In this document: piece by piece, positions 1 to 12,955 of the stretch
How the letters are laid out: each line of letters begins with the position of its first letter
Numbering within the stretch: the first letter of the stretch is position 1
Origin: Cyathus striatus
Taxonomy: Eukaryota > Basidiomycota > Agaricomycetes > Agaricales > Nidulariaceae
Direction of reading: 5' to 3'
Length of the DNA: 64,000 nt
NCBI GenBank assembly: GCA_025738555.1
Contig: JAOVFP010000013.1
Coordinates: forward strand, 1,178,001 to 1,242,000
Notes under the pieces: generated by a model
Database searches by the model: none
What the model saw: the letters and a program-made list of their open reading frames with translations, nothing else
Told to the model about the DNA's origin: nothing
Program-made: the position numbers and the translations under genes

Positions 1-323
1 CTTGATATTTGTTGGTTTGTAAGAGGTTTTGGTGAAATGGTAATGGTAATGCATTGTACCTGTCAAGAATTAAACCAATTGCTTTATTGTTGTTCAATGA
101 TATGCTTTTGACATATGTAATAAGCTTGTATGAAGATTAGTCATTGTCAATTTTATAGTAACTTATAAGAGGCATTTAGTGAAATGGTTATGCATCATAA
201 CGGCTAACCCTTATTGTAACTTGTCGGGTGACTCAACTTACAACAGATTTCATTATGGAAAATGCTATATCTACATTAATATAAGATGTACGCCACTGAC
301 ACTGCATTAATTTCTTCCTGTTG
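1..323. other. Window edge, no gene seen
   Basis: AT-rich sequence downstream of the minus-strand membrane gene. I see no convincing ORF or repeat; it probably holds the 3' untranslated region of that gene. Confidence 0.4.
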
Positions 324-2927
324 CTATCGGTTGCTATAAACCATGGGCTCCATACATGTATCTGCATATCTGTCCTGCATTATCAAAGCCAACCCAAGGG
401 GCGCAATAACATCAAGTCCAGGGGCCATTCCAGAAGATACACAAACTTTCAGTGTGTCACAAAAATTTCTTTTCGTCACGGCTGTTTGAAGAGCAGTTGG
501 TCCTAGTGAGTTATCGTGCTCGACATAGCGCAAAATGAAGCTTGGGGCATCTGAGCTGAATAGCCATTGGCGGTCTTGAGCACGCAAATGAATAATTGCA
601 TTTGTTAATATATCTTCAATGGCGAAAGTGAGAAATCCTTCAACTGTAAAATTTCCAGTCATGCATGGCCTGTATGTGGCCTCTGTAGAATTGGGCGTCG
701 GGTCAATGCATTTTCCAAGCACTGTGTTATTTCCAAGATTAAAAATAAGGTCTCTTGAAGATAGTAATAGGTCTTCATGAATATTAAGATTGGGATTAAC
801 TTCTCCAAAATATAAGTTACGGATTGATGATGATCCATTGATATTTGGAGAAAGGAAGTAATTGAACATGAACTCCTTCGTTGGGTTAAATTCAGAAGGG
901 CGAAAGTAAAATGAAGCGATGGATGCTTGAAACCTGTAAGATAACCCTGTCAGGACAACTTCACCCGGAAATCCGTCACAGAAATGTTCCCATTGGTGCT
1001 ATAAGCTAGTAATCAATATCACAGCACTGTATGAATTAGACATAAAGACATGCCTGTTGTGACAATGGGAGTGCAGCAAATGGTGCAAAAAGAGGACCGA
1101 AGCAGAAAAGGCATGCAATAGGAAGAACAACAATAGTGTGCATAAAGTACAATCCTGTACGCCAAAAGCGCGATTTAATGGCAAGAGTTCCTTCTCTTTC
1201 AGAATTTGCACGAGGAATGGGCTTTATGACCTGCGAAATGTAGTCGAAATATGCGGTCCACACCAAAATGCTAAAAACACAAACACAATATCCATACACA
1301 TAAACTCACAGGTGTCTCAACATAAATTTGGAAACCAAATATAATACTATCGCTCACGAGATATGGAGAATGGCTTCCATGCACTATGTGGATCGTTGAC
1401 ACGTGTTCTTTTGGTTGGTATTGTGCCGCCAGTGACGTCTGTAAAACAAATAAGAGAGCAGGTATAATGAAATAAATATTTCGAACATTTGAGAATCCAT
1501 ATTCCTTCTATTCCCGTAGTTGATAACAGTATAAAAGTTACTGGACATTTGTTACCGTCGGAAAATATTAATGTATGTTATTATACTCACATACTATCCA
1601 GCGCCAACGTGAGTTTCTCCTTTCCTTAAAGTGTGGTGCAACTATTCCATATTTTCGAAGTCTCCATGGATTTGGCTCCCCGAAAAGGCAGAAACGAACA
1701 CCATTAACAAATGATGATGGTAGGTCCCTAACGCAATTCCACAAGTCCCTGTACTTTGCCAAAATTAGCTTCCACACTTCAACCAGGGGCGGAACAACTG
1801 AAAATAACGAGAGGACTTGGCCATATGTGACATTGGCATTATCTAATGAAAGACCCTTCACTATACCAAGTACCCAGCTCCAGTGAAGTCCTATAACAAT
1901 GAAGAGAACAGTCCATGGATGCGAGCTGGATATGATGTCCCTGGTTATAAATGTGAATAAGAAAGTATTGAACACGAATATTTTATCGCTCACCAAGGTG
2001 TCGCAATGATCTGCCATAAAAGATAAGCCAGCCTTTTAAGACAAGAATATGATCGATAGGTATTCCTCCGTTCCACGTACTCTTGCAGAATATCGTCAAT
2101 GTGCCGCACGAAATATAAACCCCACATCCATAGGACCACCAACGAGATAACGCCGAGACATCCTCGACCTTGAATGTCACTCCACAAATCCCTTCTCCCC
2201 ATGACGTCTAAGACGCCGACAAAGTTGGATACAGTGATGAAAACCAGCCAATCCAAGATATTAGTACCGCTGCAATATTGGCTATTACGGAATGCATTTC
2301 CATCAAAAGATATAATGATGTGCAACGTGATCCAGAGAGCCGGTAGGAGAACGCCAAATGCAATCATCAACTTTTTCAAACGATGAATGCTTTTGAATAT
2401 GTCGTTTTCATGATTCGCCGTTGCAAGGAAAGCGCTGTAAGTGAAGTATACTGTTGAAGGAGAAGCCGTGACCGCGATCGCAAAGTGCGCATCGAAGAGA
2501 CTGAAGGCTCCCGAGTGGATACTCGCCATGGTCGATATGAGAATAGGGTACACTTGTAGAAGAAGCATAAATAATGAAGCTTGAATATCGTCTTGTTGCC
2601 AGCGAAGTAAAATAGCTGGGTGTGAGTCAGAGCTGAATATTAATTCGATGCCTATAGGTGCAACTCACGCAAGAGAATGTTTATTATAATACCTACAATG
2701 AAATCCATTAATCACCGCGTTGTCCAGGAAAATGGGCTTAGTCGAAACATACTGGCCAACCCAACAGCTAATCCTCCAATATCAGGATTTATTGGGCCAT
2801 TTTCGAGAACATTTGGTATAGTCTGAGCAACGAAACATATTCCCGGTTGGAAAATAAAATCATCGGAGTAGTTCATGGTGGGAGAACAGAGGTGTGTATT
2901 ATTTCCGTGCTGAAGTTCAAGTTTCAT
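324..2927 (-). CDS. Multi-exon polytopic membrane protein, agaricomycete family without a name I recognise
   Basis: I join minus-strand exons beginning at an ATG at 2927. Exon 1 (2753-2927) ends in a segment reading NPDIGGLAVGLAS. A 24-nt exon (2669-2692) and an exon starting at 2615 follow with GT...AG introns and keep one hydrophobic frame that includes FSLFDAHFAIAVTASPSTVY. That sequence resembles a membrane family common in mushrooms (from memory). The frame crosses an intron near 1932-1983 into more membrane helices. Downstream exons (about 1036-1299 and 324-1000) encode another helix and then a soluble, N-glycosylation-rich segment containing WEHFCDGFPGEVVL. Function is unknown; a plasma-membrane protein with an exposed C-terminal domain is my inference. 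The middle junctions (1300-1570) are uncertain, and two adjacent genes cannot be excluded. Confidence 0.55.
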
Positions 2928-5511
2928 ATACCTTTATCAAGTGAATGTTCACATGTTTTTAAGCTATGGAAAGTACGCAGTAAGCAGCAGAGGGGCTGTG
3001 TACCCACACAAAACTTTTTTGCCCCTGACATTGATGTGAGGCACAAGCAGCGCCTCTTCGCAACTTCTTCAGGACTAAGGTTCAGCTCAGTTCCAATTTA
3101 TATTATATATGTTTCTTATCTATTAAATTAATGACAAGCCAATGTCCCATTATATGGCTTGGCAGAAAGAGCAAGTCCTTAACACCTTGTTGCAATGCTT
3201 TTCCGTGCAGGTTTATAAACACATACATCAAATGTTGATTGTGGCGGCATGATGCAGAGTGAATCACTGTCCACGACATAAACTCGTAACGGACATGATT
3301 TTGACCATCACCGATCTGCAATCTTTCTGAATGAGTAATAAATGTAAGAATATAATAACTGTATGGTCTGAGTCCTAAAAGCTCGCATGTAAGAAGCAAT
3401 CTATGTCATCATCAAATGGTGTAATGATTAACAACTGCAGTCAAAAATTCACTCGTTAACTGAGGAAAACAAACATAACACTGACATTGAAAGTAGACTA
3501 TGGAGTCTATGAGTCAATCCGAGATGGACGGGATCAGTCCCAAATTTTAACACTTTGAATGAACACTAGATCAATTGGACATATGATTGATAACCAAATA
3601 TATACCGTATGTGCACTAGCCCTTACGAGCGTCCCGCACTGACAGTTCCGTATTTCCCACTCGAGAAAGGCGACGGTACCAGTTAGTTGACACCGCGAGA
3701 GATTGGCAGTGCTGGTGAAGCTGCCGCAACTGACCAGTGACCGGTGACCCCTGCGAAAGGAGTGATCCAAGTATTCTTTAACATCAGCTGATGATCCTTC
3801 GTCTACTTCGTGGTATGTCTATTTTCTGCAAGACAGTGATTAACATATTGAATATGTTTCATACCAAGAAGGTACTTGCATGTGAACATACCGGCATTAC
3901 TAAGTATGCTTTAAGTAGTAAGAACGATTGTCAAATGTCTGAAATGCTAAGGCTGTTTGCAGTGCAGGCGTAGCGCCTACTCTACTCGGTGCCCTCGCTC
4001 GTTGAGAGAATTGCCAAGCAAGGGCCGGGAAGCAAAAAACTAGGTCATAAATGACTCCGAAAATTCAAGCTATTCCAGTACTCCAGTATGAAAACGAGAC
4101 GACTGAATTGCTTATGAATTTACCAGCCCACACAGCGTCCACGATAACAAGAAATCTTGACCATATTTGGAGACCACTGTTACCATGATTGAGCGTTTAT
4201 CAGTGAGCATGGATGCCTGAGTCGCAGTCTTTAATTATACAAGGCGCTCTCGACGAAGCCAGAACACGGATAATTGGAAAAACGTCCAAGAAAAAGCAGT
4301 GGAAACAAATCAATTGGTTGAGGGAGTATCCATCACACCATATTGATAATGGTCCAATAGGAATGAGCATTCTACTTTGCACTGCTTCCACCCGCATCTC
4401 TAACACTCGTAGGGGCATCCAAATCTTCCCTAGTAACCAGAAAGGTAAGACATAGAGCGTTGCCTGAGCCCTCAATGAGTGTGTAGTAATACCAACTAAA
4501 GTCTTCTGCTTTGAAAAGATGCTCTGTGTACTTCAACCACTTTCTAAGGTAGACCAGGCACAACTCTGACGCCAGTGCCCTCAATAATATTCTTGCTCGA
4601 GTCATGTTCCATTTCTATCCCATCAGATTGTGAGGAGTCATCAGTCCAGCTCAATTCCCCTCACCGGTCTTTATCTCCTTGAAGGTGACAATTAGACATA
4701 TTGCAAACGATCAGTCGTATTTGTTCGCAACTCGGTAACCCGGTTGGTTAAAGTGCAGTGCCACGACTTCGACAGCCACGTAAGTTCTCCGGGGCGTGGG
4801 ATCGGGCCGTAGATACATGCCTTCGGTGATATTCGACCAGGTAAAAAATGAAATAATTCACAATGCGAATGTTCAAACGTTCACCTTCAAGTTCAAGCTC
4901 AAGTCACGGTACGTGGAAAGTTGAAAATTGGTTGAAAACGTACGATGATCGTCCGAATAGATTACGTAAGTACGGCAATTATCAAGAAGTTCTAAACTCC
5001 GTTGGATCTCCCCGGTGCTCAAGCGCGCGCTCATTGACCTCCCTCCAATCTTCATCGGTGTATTGGTTCAGCGTCATTGAGCAACCATATTTCCCCAATA
5101 TTTACCAAGTATTAGTTTACATCTAGTAAGCTACCTTTATTTGCATAGTCATAATTCATTACCGCGGAAGGGCTGCCTGGATCCATAGGCTTAGGACAGA
5201 CGATGCAATTTTGGCACAAACGATGATAAGAAAAGGAAAGCTTGGAAACGTATTTTTGATAGAACAAGGTCAGGGGTCTGCACGAACGTCGATGGTTTGG
5301 TGAAGTCATTGGCATATGCTGCTTCATATGTCCCGAATCGTACCACATTTATTTTGGAGATATTTCTAATAATATATCCTCGTCTCATAGTAAAATCTTA
5401 CATAACCGTTGTAACGAAGGCCCAAAGCTGTTGCCAACACTTATTCCCTTTATTGACCTTTCATCGTCTTGCAAGCTGTCAAGTTAACTACGTCCCCGGC
5501 TTTCCCAAACG
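2928..5511. other. Intergenic region with only short unsupported ORFs
   Basis: About 2.6 kb between the divergent membrane gene (-) and HMG-CoA synthase (+). Short overlapping ORFs on both strands (for example 4200-4605) have no recognisable motif or shared splice structure. The part just before 5512 should hold the HMG-CoA synthase promoter; I see no clear TATA box close to the start. Confidence 0.4.
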
Positions 5512-7137
5512 ATGATCCCCACCCCTACTTCTGAAATAGAGGCACACCCGCGTCCGAGGGATGTTGGTATCCTTGGAATGGAGGTATACTTCCCCCGTCG
5601 TGTATGTATTTCCTGTTTCATGCTACCTATTTCTATCCGATTTTTTATTTCTTCGCTACGTTAGTGTGTGTCGGAGGCAGATCTCGAGGATTACGATAGC
5701 GTATCGAAGGGAAAGTACACCATTGGCCTTGGTCAGGAGTACATGGCGTGGCCAGATGATCGCGAGGACATTAACTCCTTCGCTTTGAACGGTATATATC
5801 TATCTCGAATCGCCATGCTATGTTACTCACATAACATTATAGCTGTCTCTGGTCTCTTGGAGAAGTTCAATGTCGACCCTATGTCTATTGGTCGCATCGA
5901 TGTTGGAACTGAGACGATCATCGACAAGTCAAAGTCCGTCAAGACCACCCTCATGGACCTCTTCGTGGGGTCTGGGAACACTGACATTGAGGGAATAGAC
6001 TCCAAAAATGCCTGTTATGGTTCTACTGCAGCTCTCTTCAACGCCTTGAATTGGATTGAATCCAGTTCCTGGGATGGCCGCAACGCTATTGTGGTCGCTG
6101 CTGACATCGCCGTTTATGCAGAGGGTGCAGCCCGCCCTGCTGGTGGCGCTGGTGGAATTGCCATGCTTATTGGTCCTGACGCCCCCATCGTCTTTGAACG
6201 TAAGTGGTACCAACCAATTCCACCTCTGATATACGCTACATTCTCTCGTATTAGCCATCCATGGCAATTACATGGCAAACACTTACGACTTCTGCAAGCC
6301 TCAGCTCTCCTCTGAATACCCAGAGGTCGACGGCCCCATATCTGTCGTGACTTACATTGCTGCTTTGGATGCTGCCTACAGCGTGTATTGTGAGAAGCTC
6401 GCCCGCTCCGCCAAACGCCAATCTCAAGAGGTACATTTCTCTCTCGAGTCCGTTGACTACGCCATATTCCACAGCCCCTTCGGCAAACAGGCGATAAAAG
6501 GCCACGCCCGCATGATGTTCAACGATTACCTCGCTAACCCCACCGCACCCCGCTTTGCTAATGTCCCCAACCCCGAATCCTTCCTCGAGACTACTCACGC
6601 GTCATCCCTTACCGACAAGAATATCGAGAAGACTTTCATTGCCATTGCCAAGGAAGATTTCAAAAAGCAGGTAGACCCCGCTATGGCTTGCTCACGCCGC
6701 CTCGGTAACATGTATACTGCTTCCCTCTATGGTTGCCTTGCTTCGCTCGTATCTACCATTGAGCCTACTGAACTCAAGAACAAGCGAGTTTCCTTGTTCG
6801 CCTTTGGCGGCGGTTGTGCTGCTAGCTTCTTCGTTGCACATGTAAAGGGCGATACATCTGATATTCGAGAGAAGATGGATCTTCTCAGCCGTCTTGCTCA
6901 GATGAACGTGGTTCCTCCTCAACAATTCGTTGATGCTCTTGCTGTAAGTACTTTCTCGTCTGCGTAGTCCTGTTAGTGAGTGCTCATATAATATCTTGAT
7001 AGCTTCGTAAGAAGAACCACAGTTCAGTCGATTACATACCTGAGGGATCAGTGAAAAATATTTGGCCTGGTGCATATTACCTTGCGAGTGTTGATAAGAA
7101 GTACAGGAGGAAATATTTGAGGGCACCTGTGGTCTAA
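5512..7137 (+). CDS. ERG13: Hydroxymethylglutaryl-CoA synthase (HMG-CoA synthase)
   Basis: Condenses acetyl-CoA and acetoacetyl-CoA to HMG-CoA in the cytosolic mevalonate (sterol/isoprenoid) pathway. I read five exons: 5512-5601, 5665-5791, 5843-6199, 6255-6943 and 7003-7137, totalling 1398 nt, i.e. 465 residues, the usual eukaryotic length. All introns are GT...AG and 51-63 nt long. The N-terminus contains [13 protein letters not shown]. The general acid/base Glu lies in [14 protein letters not shown], the acyl-accepting Cys in [13 protein letters not shown], and the catalytic His in [19 protein letters not shown] and the Gly-rich [12 protein letters not shown] strand near the C-terminus are also family hallmarks. 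The start ATG gives the expected short leader before the first beta strand. No lesion was seen; it is likely a functional housekeeping gene. Identification is secure; the symbol follows yeast usage. Confidence 0.96.
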
Positions 7138-7731
7138 GCGTTCCTCTGACTTATCCTGGATTATATAGATATACTTAGTATACACATCGTACCTAGCTGT
7201 ACTTACTACCTCGTCTTGTGTAGAGTAATTTATGGCGTAAGTGGAATGCTACGAAGAGCGATGACTCCAATTTGAATCGAGTCAGTTCTCCGAACTGTGA
7301 GATCAAACCACTGAGGATACATACCTTCGGTAGTATAAAATACTTCTACTAAATAACCCTCGTCGCTAAGGACCAGACTCGTCGAGGTGGGCAACATGTT
7401 GGACTGACGCTCACTGTGTGATGTCGGTGTCCCAAGGAATCGTTTCAACGGCAGAAGAATGGCACCGCTTTTTATTTTCTGAACCGTGGAATAAACAAAG
7501 CTAGACAGTGTCACTATCACTGTGGTTCAAAGGTGCCTGGGGCTCGGAGCTTGATGGCGTTGTGGTGCGGATGGACTCGAGCTCAAGAGCTGCAAACCGC
7601 GTCGGATTGATTACATAATCGCGCACCCAAGAACTCCGCTGAAACTCCGACTTACTCGCTTCAACCTTAGGCTTCACTAAGTCTTCAAGATTTCAATCAA
7701 CTTCAGCGTTTCAACACCCGCTTCGCAATTC
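7138..7731. other. Region between HMG-CoA synthase and a transposon-like element
   Basis: Contains the 3' flank of HMG-CoA synthase and a minus-strand open frame (7230-7520, ending in a TAA) with no recognisable motif. That frame could be the last exon of a gene cut off by the element inserted at 7732, but nothing homologous is visible beyond the far end at 12026. Positions 7726-7731 are the left copy of the target duplication CAATTC. Confidence 0.35.
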
Positions 7732-7885
7732 TATGGAAAGCCGGAGCACCACGCTCAAAGCCATCAAATAAAATCAAATTCCGTGCTTCGGCAACTCGCT
7801 TGCCGATTTAAGATCTAGATTTAATGTTCGGCTATTCTTTTTTCGGTTACGAAGTTCGGCTGGCATGCTTGGGAGTCGGGCACTT
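7732..7885 (+). repeat. Left terminal inverted repeat of the 4.3-kb element
   Basis: Reads in reverse complement at about 11866-12019 with only scattered mismatches. Both copies share GGAGCACCACGCTCAAAGCC and, further in, a stretch reading TTTTTTCGGTTAC. Confidence 0.85.
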
Positions 7886-9439
7886 TCGTTGGGGTTGCAT
7901 TGCGTGTGCTTGAGCTTTTTGAGACCAAAATTCTGTCTTTTTCATAGATATTTATTTGTAGGACATATAAATTAAAGTATCCTGCAAGGGTGCAGGGATA
8001 AGTAATTGAGATGAGTGACAAAATGTTATTGGAAAGGATATGTCATAAGTGTTTCGCCTGCACTACAAAAATCGACATATTACAATTTATATTACGTAAT
8101 CAGATGATGCGTGCATCGACGCGTTCGTTCGCGTTATCTTTCTCATCTTCCCTCCAACGCCGACACTACTGCCTCATCCCCAGCGCCACTATTACTCAAC
8201 AAATTTACAGATCATCGGTACTGCGCGCTACCAAGAGCCATTAAATACCGCAGTTCACCTTACCAGTGGCCGTGTCATCACCTCTAGTCTCTCCCCTCAA
8301 GTTTTTATTTTATAAATTTTCTTTCAATTCATTGGTATGGTTTATGTTTCAAGCTTTTCCTTTTCCTTCTAATAATCTACCATTAATTTCCGTTTTATTT
8401 CAACCATTCCTCATTAAGTAGTCTCCTTATTCATATTCTCTTTAAATATCATGTATCTACCTCACCCCAAATAAGTTGGGAAGGCTATTGTATTGATAGC
8501 CAGTAATAGAGTAGCCAGTTTTATCTTGTAAATGATAGACTTCGTAAGAATTCGAGGGCGTGAATAGCACAAACAACCCAATATAATTCTAAATGTCACA
8601 CTAAACAGACTGGGAACAGGTTATAATGCTCGTATTAGTATATAACTCAGATTATCATGGAAAATCACAAGTCAGTGTATATTTCTCTAGTCAAAGTGCT
8701 ACCCTTTCTGTGGGGAACGGAAGTACATGCTGCCTGCAGTGCTTGCCTTTCCCCTCCAGTGTACATTGAGTTTATATATACTACGGCTACAGGATTTGAT
8801 GGGACTGTATAGTACTTACTTTAGTGGCATTTACAAATGGATGTACATAGCTTATATATCGTTAACCAGCCTCAGTCTATTATTGTCCCGACGTGCGCAT
8901 CAGATGCCTATGCGTTATCTCATCTTGTTGATTTATCAGGATGTTCCGCTTTGACTTGTCCTGGCCTGTTAGACTACCGGTTTACTGGTACTGTTAACAT
9001 GCTCATCCTGTCCTAGCTCGTACTGCATCACCATGCTTACTACTAATCGCCCTGTTCTGACTTGGTAATGACATCGACTTTCCTGAGTGCTGTTTCCTAT
9101 GTGACTGTCAAGACTTGTACCAAAACTTGACAACTGTTCGCTGTCTGGCCGAAGACACGCATCTATCATTCTCACTGGCTTGCTGGTTCGAAGTATTAAA
9201 ATTGGGTTTCCTCATCCAGGTATATTTGTACTATATAGGTTTTATTTAATGATCTCTTTATTATGTGTTCCTAGATTTCACTCCCTTGGTAAGGTATATT
9301 TTCAGATACTTTGGCTGGTGGCTCGGGACTTATCCCCAGCCCTTGAACTCGAGACCATTAACCTGCTAATACTGACTGGACTCAAAATAGAAATAGTAAA
9401 ATACAGTGTGCCATATAAGATTAAAAGCTGCCCTATCAA

Positions 9440-11045
9440 CCTGCGGGGCTAGAATGTAACTGGTCACCTTTACTTGCTTTATTTTACCACTGCTTTGTTA
9501 TATTTAAGTTTTAAGCTTGTTGTATCGTCCCTAAGCTCACTGTTTCATTACCGACATTACTGGCTCATTCTTATTCTCTCTTATTCATTCATAAGCTTGG
9601 TACCTTGGTTTTGACCCCCCCACTTCATTCGTAATGTATCTGCTTCGTTCCTACTGTTTTTGTTATGGTATATCATAGTTACATAGTATACCATCGCATT
9701 TCTTCTATGTTATTCAACTACCTATTTACCTTACTTCTAAAATTCGATTATTTTCAGTTATGGAAGATCCTACATAGCACTAAGCAGTGGAAGCAATTAG
9801 AATATTCTCACGTAGTATAGATTATATGTGAAGGCACTATTTACACAGTAGATAACGTATATATGTAGTCTCCATAGTTTGAACCAAGGAATATCATCTA
9901 CTTTACCTTTAACTTATAGCCCCTCAGCCAAACTCGCTCAAAATACAAATATTATATACTGCATTCACTATCTAATATTAGTAGAATACAAGCCATAATC
10001 TGTATACAAACTACTGCCATCTTAAAGGTCATCATGATGCACTCTGACCACCACATTGATACTTGTTATACACCTTTGCTGACAAGTATCTCCAAGGACT
10101 ACTATTCTATGCACACGGCTAAACTGGACATATTAAATGGTGCTTGGCTTGTACCAAACTAAATACTCAACACTCCTTAAAAACTAGTAACTATAGAACT
10201 CATGCTAACACATTTATATTCATAAGAATACACCACTTATTACAGTTCTAAAAGAACCATAACTGTTTTCTGACTTATTCTTACTATCCCTACTGTATTT
10301 CTACTGTGTTTCTATGTTTCTACTGGGCTGCCTCTTTCTTACTGTGTCTGTTTTATTCCTGTTGTGTGTTCTTCCTTCCTGAATTCGCTACTTCATTGCT
10401 TATTTATCTGCTTCGTTCTTACTGTCACTTCTTCTTAATGTTTCTGATTCATTTTCATTAGCTATGCCTTGCTTCTAAACTCACAGCTTTGTTCTGGACC
10501 CTCTGCTTCACTCAGACTATTTCTACTTCGTTTATACTATCTATAATTCGTTCCTAGGGCTTCTGATTTGTACCTACTGTTCGTGCTTCGTATATAAGCT
10601 CGCAGTATTGTTCCAGAACCCTCTGCTTTGTTCCTATGTCTCTTATTTATGTCTACTATTCATGCTTTGGTTCTAAGCTCACAATTTCGTTCTTGCCCCC
10701 TCTGCTTTGCTCAGACTGTATTCAATTCGTTTCTACAGTCCAAATTCTACATTTCTAGTGTCTCTGTTTCATTCCTATAGTTTCTCTTATAATATTTAGC
10801 TATCTCGATCATTCCTAATATCGCTGACTTGCTATTAATTTCTATGTTTTGTTTCTACACTCTTTATCTTGTTCATAAGCTCCCCGTCTCGTTATTACAC
10901 TCTGTGCCTCATTCAAATGGTCTCTTTCCTGTTTTTAATCACTCTGCTTTTATATTAGCACTCAATTTATTCTTAAGCCTTCTGTTTCATGTTTATGTTA
11001 CTACTATTTTTTCTATATATTTATCAGTACAGAATACATTTCGTT
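9440..11045. repeat. Degenerate short tandem-like repeats inside the 4.3-kb element
   Basis: On the plus strand the phrase gcttcgttc/ctactgt recurs dozens of times in varied forms, often alternating with taagctcac. This gives a diverged low-complexity array with spacing of roughly 15-40 bp. No stable reading frame runs through it. It reads as an old minisatellite that has drifted. Confidence 0.5.
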
Positions 11046-11271
11046 GAACCTATTTCGCAAATTAAAAGATGTGCAATGTGCACAGTAAGTTAAAATCTAT
11101 GAAAATCCTGCAGGTTAACCGCTACCTGCAGTATGTACACACGCAAACCCTTGGTAAGTTAAATAATACTTAATTTATATGTTTTATAAAAAAGATACCT
11201 ATGAGAAAACGTAATTTCGGTCTCAGAAAGCTCATGGGTACGCTCCATCGCTCACGGCGCAACCCCGACAA

Positions 11272-11864
11272 AGGTAAGGTAGGGGACACTTTGATCCAGC
11301 ACCCTTACGTAATCCAAATTCTGGTCCTCACAGACTCGGAAATTCTTTCCTCACACATCATTTATATGAAAATCTAACTCCAACATTTGATAGCTTTCAG
11401 TATTTAAAGCAGAATGTTGGAAATATTTTCTCTAAATTTTGAGTGCAGCTGAAGTAATTTCGGGTGCAAGTTTTTGAGTAGTAAAAGGCTTAAAACATCA
11501 TATTATTGCATATCCAAATGTTTGGAAGGCATTTGGATTTTTCGACCTCAAACATTTTGCGCCTTATGTAATACAATTATGATTATGTAATATGCTTACA
11601 TGTGACATAGTGTAACATAATGTCACACTGTGTGACAGTGACAATCATCTACACATATCTTTCAGCAGAACTGTAGGAGATACTTACTGCAGTTTGCTTA
11701 GTATAGTATATATCTGAGAAGGTAGCATCTAAGAATATCACATCCAGGCAAAAATAGTGGTGTATAATTTTTTTTATTTTCCTGAACCGAAGATTTTGCA
11801 CCTCTTGGCGCTTACTAAGCAGATTACATAAGGGTGCTGGATCGCAGTGTCCTCTACCTTACCT
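11272..11864. mobile_element. Nested 593-bp MITE-like element with about 44-bp inverted ends
   Basis: Left end AGGTAAGGTAGGGGACACTT (11272 on) matches the reverse complement of the right end (to 11864) over about 44 bp with a few mismatches, including GATCCAGCACCCTTA. The interior has no ORF but has small palindromes around 11595-11645 (tgtgaca repeats). I could not find a clear target duplication. It sits just inside the right end of the larger element, so it probably inserted into it. Confidence 0.6.
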
Positions 11865-11865
11865 G

Positions 11866-12019
11866 ACTCCCGACTCCCGAGCACACTAACCAAACTTTGT
11901 AACCGAAAAAAGAACAGCCGAACATATTAAATCTAGATTTTAAATCGGCAAGCGAGTTGCCGAAGCGCGGAATTTGATTTTATTTGATGGCTTTGAGCGT
12001 GGTGCTCCGGCTTTCCATA
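11866..12019 (-). repeat. Right terminal inverted repeat of the 4.3-kb element
   Basis: Reverse complement of the left end. It is followed directly by the second CAATTC target copy. Its inner edge abuts the nested inverted-repeat element. Confidence 0.85.
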
Positions 12020-12025
12020 CAATTC

Positions 12026-12955
12026 CAATTCGTACACTTTTTAGGCTTTACTTGAGCTTGAGAGATAAAATGGGATTATTGGGACAGATTTGACGAAAAC
12101 TAGCAAGCAGTGGTGGCAGTCTACACAAGGTCGCTTCGAGCAACGGCTAAGTTTGAGTTACGCATAAAATTGGAGGTGGCGATAAGAATAATAAGATCAG
12201 GATAATATTTTTGTGTGTAAGACTTGATGTTGAAGTACAGGATTGTAGAGCAGTCAATTTGCCTGTACCATAGAATCGGCCTCGTGCTTGATTTCTTTTC
12301 TTACTCTTGTCTTACTCAGCTCGCTACCAGCGTAACGAGATTCCTGGCAAGCTACTTAGGAGGTTTTATGTTGGTTTTATGCTAATCGGCGATGTCGTAT
12401 CGTCGACGTCCAACGTTCAACGCTATGTGCGGACATCTGGGATGTTACAATGAGATACGAATATGGTGCAACATAAACCAAACATAAACATCATGGTAAA
12501 CACATTGTTATCATAGTTCATATTTGTCAATGTTGATTGCATCCTTGTTGCGCCCTGTATTGTCGCCCGGAGCCTTTTCACCGTTCTGATATATGAGTCC
12601 TTCCTGACTGCTCATCCAACTTACTAGTATCAACATAATTCTACACTAAAAGTTTGTAGTTGAATTTGAATTTCACCGGACTTGTTGCAGACAGGAATGT
12701 ACTCACCGCTCAGATTCATTACCTACCACGCACTCTCTACAGTACCGAGATCCTGCAGTAATAATGTTATAATGTAAGTCCACAAGTGCCACCATGGGTG
12801 CTGTAGAAACTTAAGGTGGCGATCGATTTTACAGTACTATTTCTGGATGAAATCTTAATGTATGAGTTACTAATACCAGCCCGTAGTGGATATACAACCA
12901 ATGGGTGGTATACTTATTATTACTGTGGTGTATTCTATTCCGAAATTCTGGGAGT
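12026..12955. other. Intergenic, nothing recognised
   Basis: About 0.9 kb between two mobile elements, with no ORF of interest and no RNA gene. Positions 12953-12955 (AGT) are the left target copy of the MITE that follows. Confidence 0.4.

Larger units (their letters stand above)
7732..12019. mobile_element. 4.3-kb transposon-like element with about 150-bp terminal inverted repeats and a 6-bp target duplication
   Basis: The outer ends are near-perfect inverted repeats (7732 to about 7885, and about 11866 to 12019), beginning TATGGAAAGCCGGAGCACCA. They are flanked directly by CAATTC on both sides (7726-7731 and 12020-12025), which marks the insertion. The interior is AT-rich and holds no transposase ORF that I can recognise, so it is probably non-autonomous or decayed. 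A smaller inverted-repeat element sits inside at 11272-11864. The same terminal sequence occurs on the palindromic element at 51746-54018. A 6-bp duplication does not fit hAT (8), Mutator (about 9) or Tc1 (TA); superfamily not assigned. Confidence 0.8.

Noticed and set aside
3534..4605. Several 60-90 codon ORFs on both strands
   Set aside because: They overlap one another, have no motifs, and cannot be linked by plausible splice sites.
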